From NCBI GenBank assembly GCA_021464245.1, contig JADCRB010000068.1:1935297-1999296 (forward strand): a stretch of DNA of 64,000 nt, in the 5' to 3' direction. The position numbers and the translations under genes were made by a program. This DNA comes from Carallia brachiata (taxonomy: Eukaryota; Streptophyta; Magnoliopsida; Malpighiales; Rhizophoraceae). The notes below the pieces were generated by a model that had not been told where the DNA came from, searched no databases, and saw nothing but the letters and a program-made list of their open reading frames with translations. Position 1 is the first letter of the stretch; every line of letters starts with the position of its first letter. This document shows, one piece after another, positions 1 to 11,515 of this stretch.

Positions 1-311
1 CTCCCACTCTTGGATACCTCTCTACCAAAATCATGGACATATATATAGGCATTGGAGTCATCTACATACATTCAAAGTCATCCATGTGAAAAGGATCATT
101 CAAAGTCCAATATGGCAACTTCAACTATGGTAGGCTAGTCAAAGTTTGATAACTTCAACTTTGTCATTGTTAGACCAATAACAAACACATGGTAATTAAC
201 TTGTCATAGCAAATTGTGATTTTGCTACCCATGTCATCTTCAAAGCCATCAAATTTGACTAATATTTAGGCATGTGTTTCTTGCTCCAATTGCAAGACAT
301 CAACTTCAACA
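1..311 (-). repeat. 3' LTR of the copia element (partial)
   Basis: This is the downstream LTR of the minus-strand element. It matches 4671-4981 with no mismatch that I can see. About 263 bases of it lie beyond the window start, judging by the 574-base length of the other LTR. Confidence 0.93.
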
Positions 312-324
312 AATCTCCACCTTG
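312..324 (-). other. Polypurine tract of the copia element
   Basis: Read on the minus strand the bases are caaggtggagatt, directly next to the 3' LTR. This is the usual copia plus-strand priming site. Confidence 0.7.
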
Positions 325-376
325 GCTTGAATTAGGACAAGGTCATCATAATTCTCTAATCGTCTTTCTTCATACC

Positions 377-3300
377 TCAATTGTTACGAACACCAATCAA
401 ATCCAAACAGTGTTTGAATTTGACTGCAGGAATAGGCTTCGTCATCATATCTGCAGGATTGTCAACTGTACTGATCTTTTCCACCATGACTTCTCCTTTT
501 GATAATTTCACGGACGAAATGATACCTGACATCAATGTGCTTAGTTCTCTCGTGATACATTAGATTTTTGGTCAAATGTATAGCACTTTGGCTGTCACAA
601 TACACAACAGTAGAACTCTGTTGTAAGCCCAGATCGCCAACGAGACCTCGCAACCATAATGCTTCTTTCACTGCTTCTGTAACTGCCATGTATTCAGCTT
701 CAGTTGTAGACAAAGCAATTGTAGACTGTAAAATTGCCTTCCAGCTAATGGCACAATCAGAGAGAGTGAAAACATAACCTGTTAGGGATCTCCTTTTGTC
801 CAAATCACCAGCATAGTCGGAATCGACGTATCCCACTATATTTCCACCGGTGTTGCTATTCCTTCTGTACATCAAACCAATGTCTGTGGTTCCTCTGAGA
901 TATCGTAAAATCCACTTCACAGCTTCCCAGTGAGCTTTACCAGGATTTCCCATAAATCTGGAAACGACGCTAACAGCATGTGAAATGTCTGGACGAGTAC
1001 AACCATAGCATACATAATGCTACCAACTGCACTGCTGTATGGAACTCGAACCATTTGCTCCATTTCCTCATTTGTTTGAGGTGACTGTGCTGCAGAGAGT
1101 TTGAAGTGACCTGCTAATGGAGTGCACACGGGTTTGCACTCTTGCATTCCGAAACGTTCCAGAACCTTTTCAATGTACTTTTTCTGTGACAAGTACAAGG
1201 TTCCAACGCCACGATCTCTGTGAATCTCCATTCCAAGTATCTTCTTGGCCGCGCCTAAGTCTTTCATTTCAAACTCACCACTCAGTTGAATCTTCAACTG
1301 ATTAATTTTCGACATGTTCTTTGCAGCTATCAACATGTCATCAACATAGAGCAATAAATAAATAAACGAATCATCTGGCAGCCTTTTGTGATATACACAA
1401 CTATCATAATTACTTCTAGAGTAACCATTGTTGATCATAAAACTGTCAAACCTCTTGTACCACTGCCTGGGCGACTGCTTGAGACCATAAAGTGACTTTT
1501 TCAGCAGGCACACATGATCCTCCTTTGTTGGATCTTCAAAACCTTCTGGCTGACGCATGTAAATCTTCTCATCAAGATTTCCATGCAAGAATGCTGTTTT
1601 TACATCGAGTTGCTCCAACTCCAGATCAAATAAGGCAACTATTGCAAGTAACATTCGAATAGAACTATGCTTTACAACAGGAGAAAAAACTTCATGAAAG
1701 TCAATACCTTCTCGCTGTGTAAAGCCTTTTGCAACGAGACGTGCCTTATACCGCGCATCCTCAGCTCCTGGGATTCCTTCCTTCCGTTTATAGATCCATT
1801 TGCACCCAACGATCTTCTGACCCTTCGGTGGCATCACCAGCTCCCAAGTTTGATTCTTATGAAGAGACTCAATTTCCTCTGTCATGGCAGTGACCCATCT
1901 AGAGGATTCTGGACTAGATACAGCCTCCTTATAAGAATTGGGTTCAGAATCATCCATCTCCTCAGCTACAGATAATGCAAATGCAGCTGATCCTGATCTG
2001 TATCGTACAGGTGGTCGGATTTCTCTTTTACCTCTGCGTTTCGCAATACTGTAAGAGTCCTCCTCTGGTTCTGTAGCTTTTGACATCTGCTGCGTAGATT
2101 CTGCAGGTTCTGAGTGAACCTCTTGCTCTTCGTTCTCATCTACCGATTGAGCTATGCTGTCTTCCTGCACCAATTTTGAAGCCTTCACCTCTGGCTCCAC
2201 CTGCTCGCTGACTTCCTCGTCATCATCAACCATGATAGACCCTTCTTTTCCGGGAGCATTGCAGACTCATCAAATGTCACATCTCTGCTGATAATAAATT
2301 TAGGTGAATTTGGGTCAACACACCACAGCCTGTATCCTTTGACCCCTTCTGCATAGCCTAGGAATATGCACTTCTTCGCTCTGGGTCCAAGCTTGTCTTC
2401 CTTCACATGAGCATAAGCTGGACAACCAAACACTTTAAGATTAGAGTAATCAGCAGGAGAACCGGACCATACCTCCTCGGGAGTCTTCAACTCGATAGCT
2501 GTTGACGGTGACCGATTGACTAAGTAGCAAGCCATATTAACAGCTTCAGCCCAAAAGACTTTTGGTAGCTTTGCCTGCGAGAGCATACATCGAGCTCTCT
2601 CCAAGAGTGTTCTGTTCATTCGTTCTGCAACTCCATTTTGCTGTGGAGTATGTCTGACTGTGCGATGTCGGACGATACCTTCATTACTGCAGAACTTTTC
2701 AAATTCACCAGAACAATATTCAAGACCATTATCGGTCCTCAGACGTTTGATCTTCTTACCAGTCTGCTTCTCGATCAAAGTCTTCCATTCTTTGAATTTG
2801 TTGAACACTTCACTCTTCTGTTTAAGAAAATACACCCACACTTTCCGTGAAAAATCATCAATGAAAGTTAACAGATATCGTTTACCGCCTTTGGATGGGA
2901 CAGAGGCAGGTCCCCACAAGTCAGAGTGTGTAGTCCACCGTTTTTGGTTTTGTGGACAGCAGTACTAAACTTGACTCTGCTTTGTTTTCCGAAGACGCAG
3001 TGTTCGCAGAACTCCAACTTGCTTATCTTCTGACCTCCAAGCAAACCTCGTTTGCTTAATTCAGTCATGCCTCGCTCGCTCATGTGGCCAAGACGCATGT
3101 GCCACAATTGAGTTGTTCTGGAACTTGAATCTGTTATTGAAACATTAACACCACCAATAACTGTATTACCTTGAAGATAATAGAGGCCATTTGACAGCTT
3201 TCCCTTCATCACGATTAGTGCCCCTTTGCAAACTCTAAGTACTCCACCTTCAGCTGAGTACCTATAGCCATTAGAATCAAGAATACTCAAAGATATAAGA

Positions 3301-4364
3301 TTCTTTTTAAGCTCTGGAACATGACGAACTTCCAATGTTCTGAAAATGCCATCGTGCATCTTGATTCGAACAGTACCAACTCCAACAATAGATAGTGCCT
3401 TGTTGTTCCCCAATAAGACTGTTCCTGCATTAATTGATTTGTACGTTAAGAACCAGTGCTTATTAGGACTCATGTGGAATGTACAACCTGAATCAAGGAT
3501 CCATTCGTCAATTGAGCTGCTAGTTGAAACTGTTAGAACAGTCTCTCCATCGGAGCTTTCAACTTCACTGGCTATGTTTGCGGTGTTGGGAAAATCATCA
3601 ACTTTCTGTTTCCCCTTGTCTTTGCGCTTGGGACAATTTCGCCTGATATGTCCCCTTTCGTGACAATGATAGCACGTTACTTTATCGTGTCTAGATTTGG
3701 ATCTAGACTTGCCTCTGCTACTGGACCCCTTCTGTGTTGATCTACCTCTAACAATCAAGCCGTCTGCTTGATTCTCTACGACCTCTTCCGTCATCCGCTT
3801 CTTGAGCTCCCTTGAGTTTAATGATGCCTTCACATCATCCAGGGAAAGACTCTCCCTCGCGTATAACATTGTATCAACGAAATTGTCATAAGATGGAGGT
3901 AATTTGCACAACAACATAATAGCTTGGTCCTCATCTTCAACTTTAACATCAATATTTTTCAAATCTAAGATTACCTTGTTGAATTCGGCCAGGTAATCTT
4001 GAATGGGTGTTCCTTCCTTCATCCGGAGAGCGTAGAGACGGTGTTTTAGATACACCCGGTTGGTCAGGGACTTGGTCATGTAACGGGACTCCAATTTGGA
4101 CCACAAACCATCTGGAGTGGTTTGATCTGCAACTTCACGTAGAACCTCATCTGATAAGCACAATAAAATTGTACTATGTGCCTTTTCCATGAGCTCCTCC
4201 TTTTTCTCCTTTGTCAACGATTCTGGCAGTTCCTGCTCGCCTTTGAGCGCCTTAGCTAGTCCTTGTTGGACTAATAACGCTCGTACCTTGATACGCCACA
4301 TGTTGAAATCATTCTTACCATCGAATCTCTCCACATCATATTTCGTTGATGATCTTTCTGCCAT
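377..4364 (-). pseudogene. copia gag-pol polyprotein with four frame breaks
   Basis: The start ATG is at 4364 and the final stop at 377-379. Segment 4364-2868 holds gag, a CCHC zinc knuckle (CYHCHERGHIRRNC), the protease motif (LDSGCTFHMS) and the integrase zinc-binding region (HMRLGHMSERG...CEHC). Segment 2919-2185 holds the integrase core with acidic residues in TFIDDFSRK, RTDNGLEYC and NGVAERMN. Segment 2233-917 holds reverse transcriptase with the YVDD catalytic motif. Segment 953-462 holds RNase H (GYVDSDYAGD, TEAEYMA, YCDSQSA). Frame changes fall near 2935-2945, 2238-2243, 1002-1004 and 503-506. From the frame arithmetic the first three are one-base deletions and the last a one-base insertion in an A run. 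Beyond the last, the frame reads on to 377. I see no substitution-type stop. As written it cannot encode one intact polyprotein. Confidence 0.92.
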
Positions 4365-4392
4365 CTCGAAATACTTGCAACCAATCAGTTGG

Positions 4393-4404
4393 GCTCTGAT
4401 ACCA
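4393..4404 (-). other. Primer-binding site (initiator Met-tRNA)
   Basis: The minus strand reads TGGTATCAGAGC three bases inside the 5' LTR. This is the standard primer-binding site of plant copia elements that use initiator methionine tRNA. Confidence 0.85.
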
Positions 4405-4407
4405 GTT

Positions 4408-4981
4408 TGTTGCGAATGGACCCACTAGATCACGGATCTAACCTGATTAATTTTGCGGAATAAATTTGGCAAAAATAATAACACGACACGACACAAGAAT
4501 TTACGTGGTTCGGCCTAAAGCCTACGTCCACGGCAAAGACGATCAGAGAATATTCCACTATAAAAACAAGAGATTTTACAAGCTGCACACACAATATCAC
4601 TGCCCAAATCCCACATACAACCAATGTCACTCAAGTATTTCTCTCTAAATACTTTCTCTCTCTTGATTCTCTCCCACTCTTGGATACCTCTCTACCAAAA
4701 TCATGGACATATATATAGGCATTGGAGTCATCTACATACATTCAAAGTCATCCATGTGAAAAGGATCATTCAAAGTCCAATATGGCAACTTCAACTATGG
4801 TAGGCTAGTCAAAGTTTGATAACTTCAACTTTGTCATTGTTAGACCAATAACAAACACATGGTAATTAACTTGTCATAGCAAATTGTGATTTTGCTACCC
4901 ATGTCATCTTCAAAGCCATCAAATTTGACTAATATTTAGGCATGTGTTTCTTGCTCCAATTGCAAGACATCAACTTCAACA
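4408..4981 (-). repeat. 5' LTR of the copia element (complete, 574 bp)
   Basis: The boundaries are set by the primer-binding site on the left, the TGTTG/CAACA inverted ends, and the point (after 4981) where similarity to the left LTR copy stops. Confidence 0.9.
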
Positions 4982-4984
4982 ATT

Positions 4985-5190
4985 CGTGACTTGCACAATC
5001 GAGAGTGAGCTGTCCAGATTGGTCATATGCACTGCAAATAGAAATATAACAGCTGACTGGATGACAAAAATTGCACTTTCACTAGAATGGTGTTTCCACA
5101 TATTTTGGGAGACTCTCTCTCAGGTGGCCCAATTGCTTTGGCATGATGTAGTGGGAGTTCTGTGGCCTAGGCATAGGCTTTTTTAGTTTA
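4985..5190 (+). pseudogene. LINE-type RNase H (RVT_3) C-terminal remnant
   Basis: The plus strand translates to a stretch containing ANRNITADWMTKIALSLEW and, further on, LLWHDVVGVLWPR. This pattern (REAN-x-AD-x-LAK followed by LL-x-D-x-x-G-x-x-WPR) is the tail of the RNase H domain common at the 3' end of plant LINE reverse transcriptases. No upstream reverse transcriptase is visible because the copia element begins at once. Family recognition is from memory of the motif. Confidence 0.5.
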
Positions 5191-5364
5191 AGGTGATGTA
5201 ATTATTCTTTGCTGGTTCATGGGTGTACTACCTTCCCCTTTCATCAAAAAATTTTTTTGCAAAAAATAGACAAAAAAAAAAAGCAAACAGAAAATTTCCA
5301 ACAAAATAAAAGATTTTACAAAAATAAAGACCACCGATTTATGATTGTAATATCACGATCAGTC

Positions 5365-7011
5365 TCAACCAATCAAACTCTTCTTAGACAAACGCACAAA
5401 GACAATTGCCAGAAAAGCCGATTTACATATTGTGGACAAAGGTATACCATATTTGCCTTTCCTAAACAACCCTTCCACAAACGGCCAAAAGCATATCAAC
5501 ACCAACACACTGAACACTAGCTCCCCAAAGCCTGACCTGTGACCGTCATTAACCAATGGCCGTGGCCCAGCCAAGAACGTAAACAGTGCTGCCAGATGCA
5601 CTAGCACAAGGGTTGTCCCAGGCAAAAAAATGGGTGATTCATCAAAAGTGAACTTACAGGCATCACCAGAGCTGGTAGAATTACTGAACTCGTCCTTCTG
5701 GGTTACTTCAAATACTGTGTCTGAAATTCGTAGAATTTTCAGTGACCCACTTAAAAAACCAAATAGCCATCCATTGGTTGAGTTTATTCTTCCCATTCTT
5801 TGGTTGTTCCACCACGCTCGGATGGACAGGCCAGTTTGTATATATTCTGATAAAATGTATAGATTGTAGACCACTACAAGCGCAATGTAAATATAAATGT
5901 CTGGCTCCCCAATCTGATTCACAGATCAAGTCATTGAAACGATGTCAAGTGAGTATAGTTACTCCCAATGTTATTAAGGGAAAAAAAAGAAAAACAGAAG
6001 AAGCTATGAAATTTATAAAGAGGGGGTGTGTCCAGATATTTTGACTACATGAGAAAATTGAGGAAAAGAACATCTTTATTAGCACACATCACCTCTATGT
6101 TTCTTGATGACAAGAAACTTTTTGTTTTTTTTTTAGTTGATAAATACACATTTAGTAGAAATTTGCTACTTTATCAATTATTTAATTGGAGTTAGAAAAA
6201 TGAGCATAAGTTGTACAAAATTATAATTGATCCATCTACATGGGATGTGTTAAGGAAATCTAGAGACTTTCGGCATGCATATTTAATATTTCATTTTCTT
6301 TAATTGTAACAGAAAGAACTTGGAATTTCCAAAAAATAAATGGAATTGTTAGGTGATACTCTATCTAAGCCCTATTTCTCGCTAATCACAAGATGATCAA
6401 CCGCTAACATGCAGCTATTAGGACACGACTGCTTTAAAATGGTATGTCAATGATCGTTATTCTTACCAATAATGTAAATTAACATGCTCACCTTGGGCAC
6501 AAAATAGGAGTTGGAGATGATACAGTACGCTGGCAAAGTAACATAGCAGAGCTCAGGAATTGGGCGTAGCCCCCAAACAAAGACCCAAAGATAGGCCAAA
6601 CCCTGCCGAAATTGGAGCTTGCCAGTGAGGGTGGCGAATATTGGGTTCTTTTCGCTGATCAAGATTTCAAGCATACCAGTGGCCCACCTCTTTTGTTGTT
6701 TCATTGAGGCGGGACCACCCGAAGGTGCGCAGCCCAAGAAAGCTGGAGGGTCCAGTGAGCAATAGGCAGATCTCCAACCTCTTGTGTGGATCATCAGTCC
6801 CGTGAGTAGGTCCTCTGTTGTGGATCCATATTGCCAGCCAACCTAAAGCAAGACGAGCCAATACTACCAGTCAAAAATCTCACCAAGTGTTATTTTGAAT
6901 TGACCTTGTCCCATATTATCAGAGTCGTGTCCCATATTATCAGAGTCCTATTAAGAGGGCATAATAGTTTACAGTCCAATAAAAATGAGCAAAAGGCCCT
7001 AATTCAAAACG

Positions 7012-7057
<46 letters not shown>

Positions 7058-9782
7058 ATGCGCTCACAAGCTGACTAAGCTGCCATAACTCGGGTTTAAT
7101 TTGTATGTCGAGAATTGCAAAAATTAGCTGGCACTGACCTCTCGTCCCCAACTAGTACCATACTCGTATGAGCAATTAGCAACTTTGTGTGCTGCCTCAA
7201 CCAAATCTTGAAGACGCCTCGTATTATTGGACTTTCCTTGCAAGGCACAAACAGCTGATTTGGTAAAATCCACTGATTTGCCAAATATTTTCAGCATTTC
7301 TTCTTTGTCAGCTAAATTACCTGCGAAATAAACAAGACTAATAGTTCACGTCGCACTCCCTCTTCTTTTGAAAATGATTGACAATCAAGAAGAAAAGAAC
7401 ATGAAAAGAAAAGAAAGAGTTGCAAGTACCCAATAAAAGAGAATGAAAAAGAAGGGACAAACAAATTCAGAATTAAGCTGTATACATCCCAATTAAAGCA
7501 CAAAATGGAAATTATAAAATGACTACCAGTAATTGGAGAGAGACGTTTTTTTTTATTCCAAGTGTCGTCTGGACATAACCCGTAAATAACTTTTCGCCTA
7601 TGAAAACATCCTGTTCCGGCATAAAATGGTCCTTGAATTCCAACTATTCCTCGTCCCACACACTAATTAATGTATGTCATAAAACAAATAATAATCAGTT
7701 GATTTGGTATCTCAAATAAAACAAACTTCACAAGTAAAAAAAATAAAAAATATAGTAATACTCTACATAAAGCTGGTAATTAATCTTATATTAATGTTAA
7801 AAAAAAAAAGAACACACCTTGTGCAAAGCTACTAACTGATTTCCAAATGGGTCGTCCTTCAGTCCATCGTAGAAAGCTTGTGGGCACTGGACAAACCCGC
7901 TGTCTCGTTCATTCTTCGAACCCAACAAGAAGCACATGGCATGGTAAATAATTTGTGGGTTATTAGCATACATGTCGCAGTCTACATTTAGCATGACTGG
8001 AGCATTCGTCATCAATCCAGAGACTCTAGTCTATCAAAAGGCAAAATAAATTGTCATCAATAACAAGTCATTTTTATTAGAAAAATAAACAATGGAATGC
8101 TATATTTATAAAGTATGCGTCAGTACTCAGTTTTGGACTTACTAACACGTTCATTGCACCTGCTTTGTAGTGGTGTGGATGCTTTGGATGCTTCTCTCTA
8201 GATATATAAAACAAGCGCGGCAGCCCATCATCCAGACCTTCCTTGTTCTCACATATAACCTACCAGAAAAATTGAAGATATTCATCGAGAAAGTCATCAG
8301 GAAATGGAGGTCTGATGCTCTCGGTACAACAAAAGAACCTGAATTAAATATGCTTATTATTTTTACTTACTACTTTTAAATATAATATATTCATGATTTT
8401 ATATTATATAAATTTATTTTTATTTAAAGTAAATATTACTTATTTTGTAATATAAAATTATAAGTGAATTTATTCACAAATTAATATGAGTAAAATTTTA
8501 AAAAAATTCCCTAAAAAATTATCAATGGAGTAATGTTCTTCTAAAAAAAAAAAACTCTGTGCGGTTTGATTACCATCAATAAATAATTAAATACTCTCTA
8601 CTGATAAAAAAAAAAAATTGCGTGGCCCTGTGGCCAGATTGGGACAGATGCCTGTTGAGCCACAGTGACCCAATAGCCACAAAGGCTGGTACTCCCCGCA
8701 TTTTTCTGGGTCGTATTGGCTACTCAGTCTTCAACCTCTACTCGAAGCCAGTATAATATTTGCTTGTTCAAGGCAAGAAACCGATAATCACCACCTTAAT
8801 AATAGTTGGATGATTTCTGCGTTCTGTTTTTGAAAAAACCGCCAAATCGCCACTTAGATCCCAATTAATGTATTTCTGGGCTGCCTCTTTGATCTTGCTG
8901 GATAGATCTTCATATTCATCCTATTAAAATCATTGAAATTGATGGAAGGAAAAGCAGTCAAAGCTTAAGAGCCAGCAAATTAAATCCAATTAATGGTGAA
9001 AATAAAGAATCCAATTAGTATGTGAAGATAAAAAATCCAATATATTATTCCACATGTTCGTTACCAGCCTAAATTAGTTATACCTTCATCTTTTTACATT
9101 CTTGTTGGAATTCCTGTGAGCCATCGCCCCATGATGATTTGCACTCGTTAGAGAAGTATCTAAATGGGGCTCTGACTGAAATGTTATACTTCTTGCAAAA
9201 TGGGACCCATAGCTTAGCAAATTTTGATGCTTCGACCAGAGAATAGAAGGTGAGAGGCGAGCAGCCATCATCTGACACGTAGCAAGCTAGCTTTTGGGCT
9301 GGATAATCAACCGCTAACAAAGATATTACAGTGTTTGCAGTGATTATAGGTGGTTCTAGCACAGGGTCTGCTGTTGTAACAAACATATCCACTGGGGGAA
9401 GCTCTTTAACTCTGCTGGAATTGGAAATAATAATAATAATAATACTGAAAAACATCACAAAATTTTTTTTACCAAATATCACGGACAACGGTTAAGTTCT
9501 TAAAATGACATGTAAAAATGTTTACCTTTGCAGAAGGCGTTCTGGGTATGCTTTATAGTCCACTGGAGTCCATTTGGTGCTAATTGTGAGAATCCAAATG
9601 AAGATAAACCATGACTCACAAAGGAATGCCAGAAGCCAGGCAAATCCAGGCTTGTCGAGAGAATGGAGACGGTAAACGAGGAGAGACGCGAGAAGCAACA
9701 AGATTGTAATATCTAAAGCTCTACGTACGGGCATTTTAAGGGCAATTCTATCATAGAGAGGTGGATGGAATGTATTTGCCAT
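5365..9782 (-). CDS. CSLH: Cellulose synthase-like protein, CSLH/CSLB type
   Basis: A membrane glycosyltransferase (GT2) expected to make a beta-linked wall glycan from a nucleotide sugar. My model is join(5365..5913, 6492..6842, 7139..7320, 7527..7662, 7818..8030, 8143..8259, 8795..8920, 9084..9411, 9526..9782) on the complement. It totals 2259 bases, in frame, 752 residues, the usual length for CSLH/CSLB. All introns are GT-AG. Two membrane helices lie near residues 20-70 ([17 protein letters not shown] and following). The catalytic signatures are DDG at about 133-135, DCD at 293-295, TED at 462-464 and QQKRW at 502-506. The last exon supplies the C-terminal helices and a typical [15 protein letters not shown] ending. 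The start is set at [11 protein letters not shown]; an in-frame ATG four codons upstream is possible. All key residues are present, so it is probably functional. CSLH versus CSLB is a judgement from overall resemblance. Confidence 0.93.
7014..7052. repeat. (TA)n microsatellite in a CSLH intron
   Basis: About 39 bases of perfect TA dinucleotide lie in the intron between exons 7 and 8 of the CSLH-like gene. Confidence 0.95.
8410..8500. repeat. Partial copy of dispersed AT-rich repeat, in a CSLH intron
   Basis: The segment taatataaaattat with its flanks resembles the right part of the repeats at 35355-35480, 51605-51770 and 56300-56410. It lies in the intron between exons 3 and 4. Confidence 0.4.
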
Positions 9783-9857
9783 TGACACACACAAGTATAA
9801 GAACTAGTAACAAAAGAGTTGAACTGGTGCCTGTGCGGTCTCCTTGGTTCCGAGGAC

Positions 9858-9867
9858 ATATATATAG
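9858..9867 (-). promoter_or_regulatory. TATA box of the CSLH-like gene
   Basis: The minus strand reads CTATATATATG about 80 bases before the start codon. The position fits a TATA box with a short 5' leader. Confidence 0.55.
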
Positions 9868-10509
9868 AACTATAAGTGTGGCTAGTTGCGGGCATTGATT
9901 GTTCTTGTGGCTCTGGCTGGGGACTCTTATTTACTCATTGGTCATGAAAGCATATCCTATTGTCGGATAAGAGTAGCTAACAGGCACTCAAAAATTTAGG
10001 AGTTCTACCTTAAATTACATTAAAATAATAATGTAGTTTATTTAATAATATTTAATAATTATTTTTTAAATTTAATTATTTAACAGTACATATCACTTTG
10101 ATTTTACTTTGATTGCATCTAAAAAATTTAACCAAGTATTTGTCAAAATTTAACTTCAATCTTGCTATAAGACAAAGGAGAGACGAGCGTACAAACTGGT
10201 AATGAGTCCACAAATTTTTTATTATTTTTTATTAAAAAATTTATGATATATATAAAGTTAAATATAATATATAAATAATATTATTGAAAACCGTAAGCAC
10301 AATTTATCTAAGGGTACGTTTGAAATAAATTTTGTTTTCTGTTTTCTGTTTATTTTTCACAAAAAAAAAACAGAAAACATATTTTGTATTGCTTTTGTTT
10401 TCTATTTTTTGTTGAAAAGTTAAAAATGTTTTTCAAAGAAAAAAACAAATTAGGAAAACCATAAAAACTAACTTTTCAATTTTATTTTTTATTTTTTACT
10501 TTTTTTTCT

Positions 10510-11515
10510 ATACTTTTTCTCACAACTTGTTCTCTCTCTATCCACCATCTTTACCATATCTCTCTTTACTCATCCTCTCTCTATCCCTCTATATTTTTTC
10601 TCTCACTACTCTTTCTCTCTCTACTCATTCTCTCTTTACCCTCTTTCTCCTTTTTCTATCTCTACCATTCTCTCTCTACCCTCTCTCTCTATTTTCTCTC
10701 TCTACTCATTCTCTCTCTACCCTCTCTCTCCTTTTTCTATCTCTACCGTTCTCTCTCTACCCTCTCTCTCCTTTTTCTATCTCTACCATTCTCTCTCCCC
10801 TTTTTCTATCTATACTATTCTCTTTCTCTCTCTCTTTTCTCTCTCTACTCATTCTTTCTCTACCCTCTTTCTCTTTTTCCTCTTTCTACCATTCTCTCTA
10901 CTAATTCTCCCTCTACCCACTCTCTCTCTCTTTTTGTCTCCCTCAACAATTCTCTCTACTCATTCTCTCTATACCTGCTCTCTCTCTCATTTTTCTCTCT
11001 CTACCATTCTCTCTTCTTTTTCTTGCTCTATCATTCTCTCTACTCGTTCTCTCTCTGCCCTCTCTCTTTCCTCTCTATCATTCTCTATCTACCCAGATTC
11101 TCTTTCCTTTCTGTCTACCCACATTTTCTCTCCTTTTTCTCGCTCTACTATTATCTCTCTACCCTCTCTCTCATTTGTCTCTCTCTATCATTCTCTTTAT
11201 TCGTTCTTTCTCTATCCTCTCTCTCTTTTCTCTCTTTGTCATTTTCTCTACTCATTCTCTCTCCACCCTATCTCTCTCTCTCATTTTTCTCTATCTAGTA
11301 TTCTGTTTACTCATTCTTTCTGTACTCTTTCTCTTTCTGTCATTCTCTTTACTCATTCTCTTTCTTCTCTCTTTCTCTCTCTTTTTTCTCTCTACCATTC
11401 TCTCTACTCATTCTCTCTCTACCCTCTTTCTGTCTCTCTCCCATTTTTCTCTCTATATTTATATTCTTTTTACCATTTCTCTCACTACCCTTTTTCTATC
11501 TATTTTTTTATTTTT
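10510..11515. repeat. Pyrimidine-rich minisatellite, about 1 kb
   Basis: The plus strand is almost pure C and T. Imperfect units are built from blocks such as tctctctctaccctctctct, cctttttctatctctaccat and tctctctactcattctctct. The unit order varies, so this is a decayed higher-order repeat rather than a simple dinucleotide run. The long Ser/Leu-rich open frames it produces are composition artefacts. Confidence 0.93.

Larger units (their letters stand above)
1..4981 (-). mobile_element. Ty1/copia LTR retrotransposon, Tnt1/Tork-like, left end outside window
   Basis: The element reads on the minus strand. A direct repeat (1-311 and 4671-4981) marks the two LTRs. Between them lie, in element order, a primer-binding site, gag, protease, integrase, reverse transcriptase, RNase H and a polypurine tract. 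Having integrase before reverse transcriptase makes it copia, not gypsy. The complete LTR starts TGTTG and ends CAACA. The five bases after the right LTR (4982-4986, attcg) would be the target duplication, but the partner lies outside the window. The 311 shared LTR bases look identical to me, which implies a very recent insertion, yet the internal reading frame carries four single-base frame changes. The element sits about 380 bp downstream of the CSLH-like stop codon and abuts a LINE remnant it may have inserted into. Confidence 0.95.
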
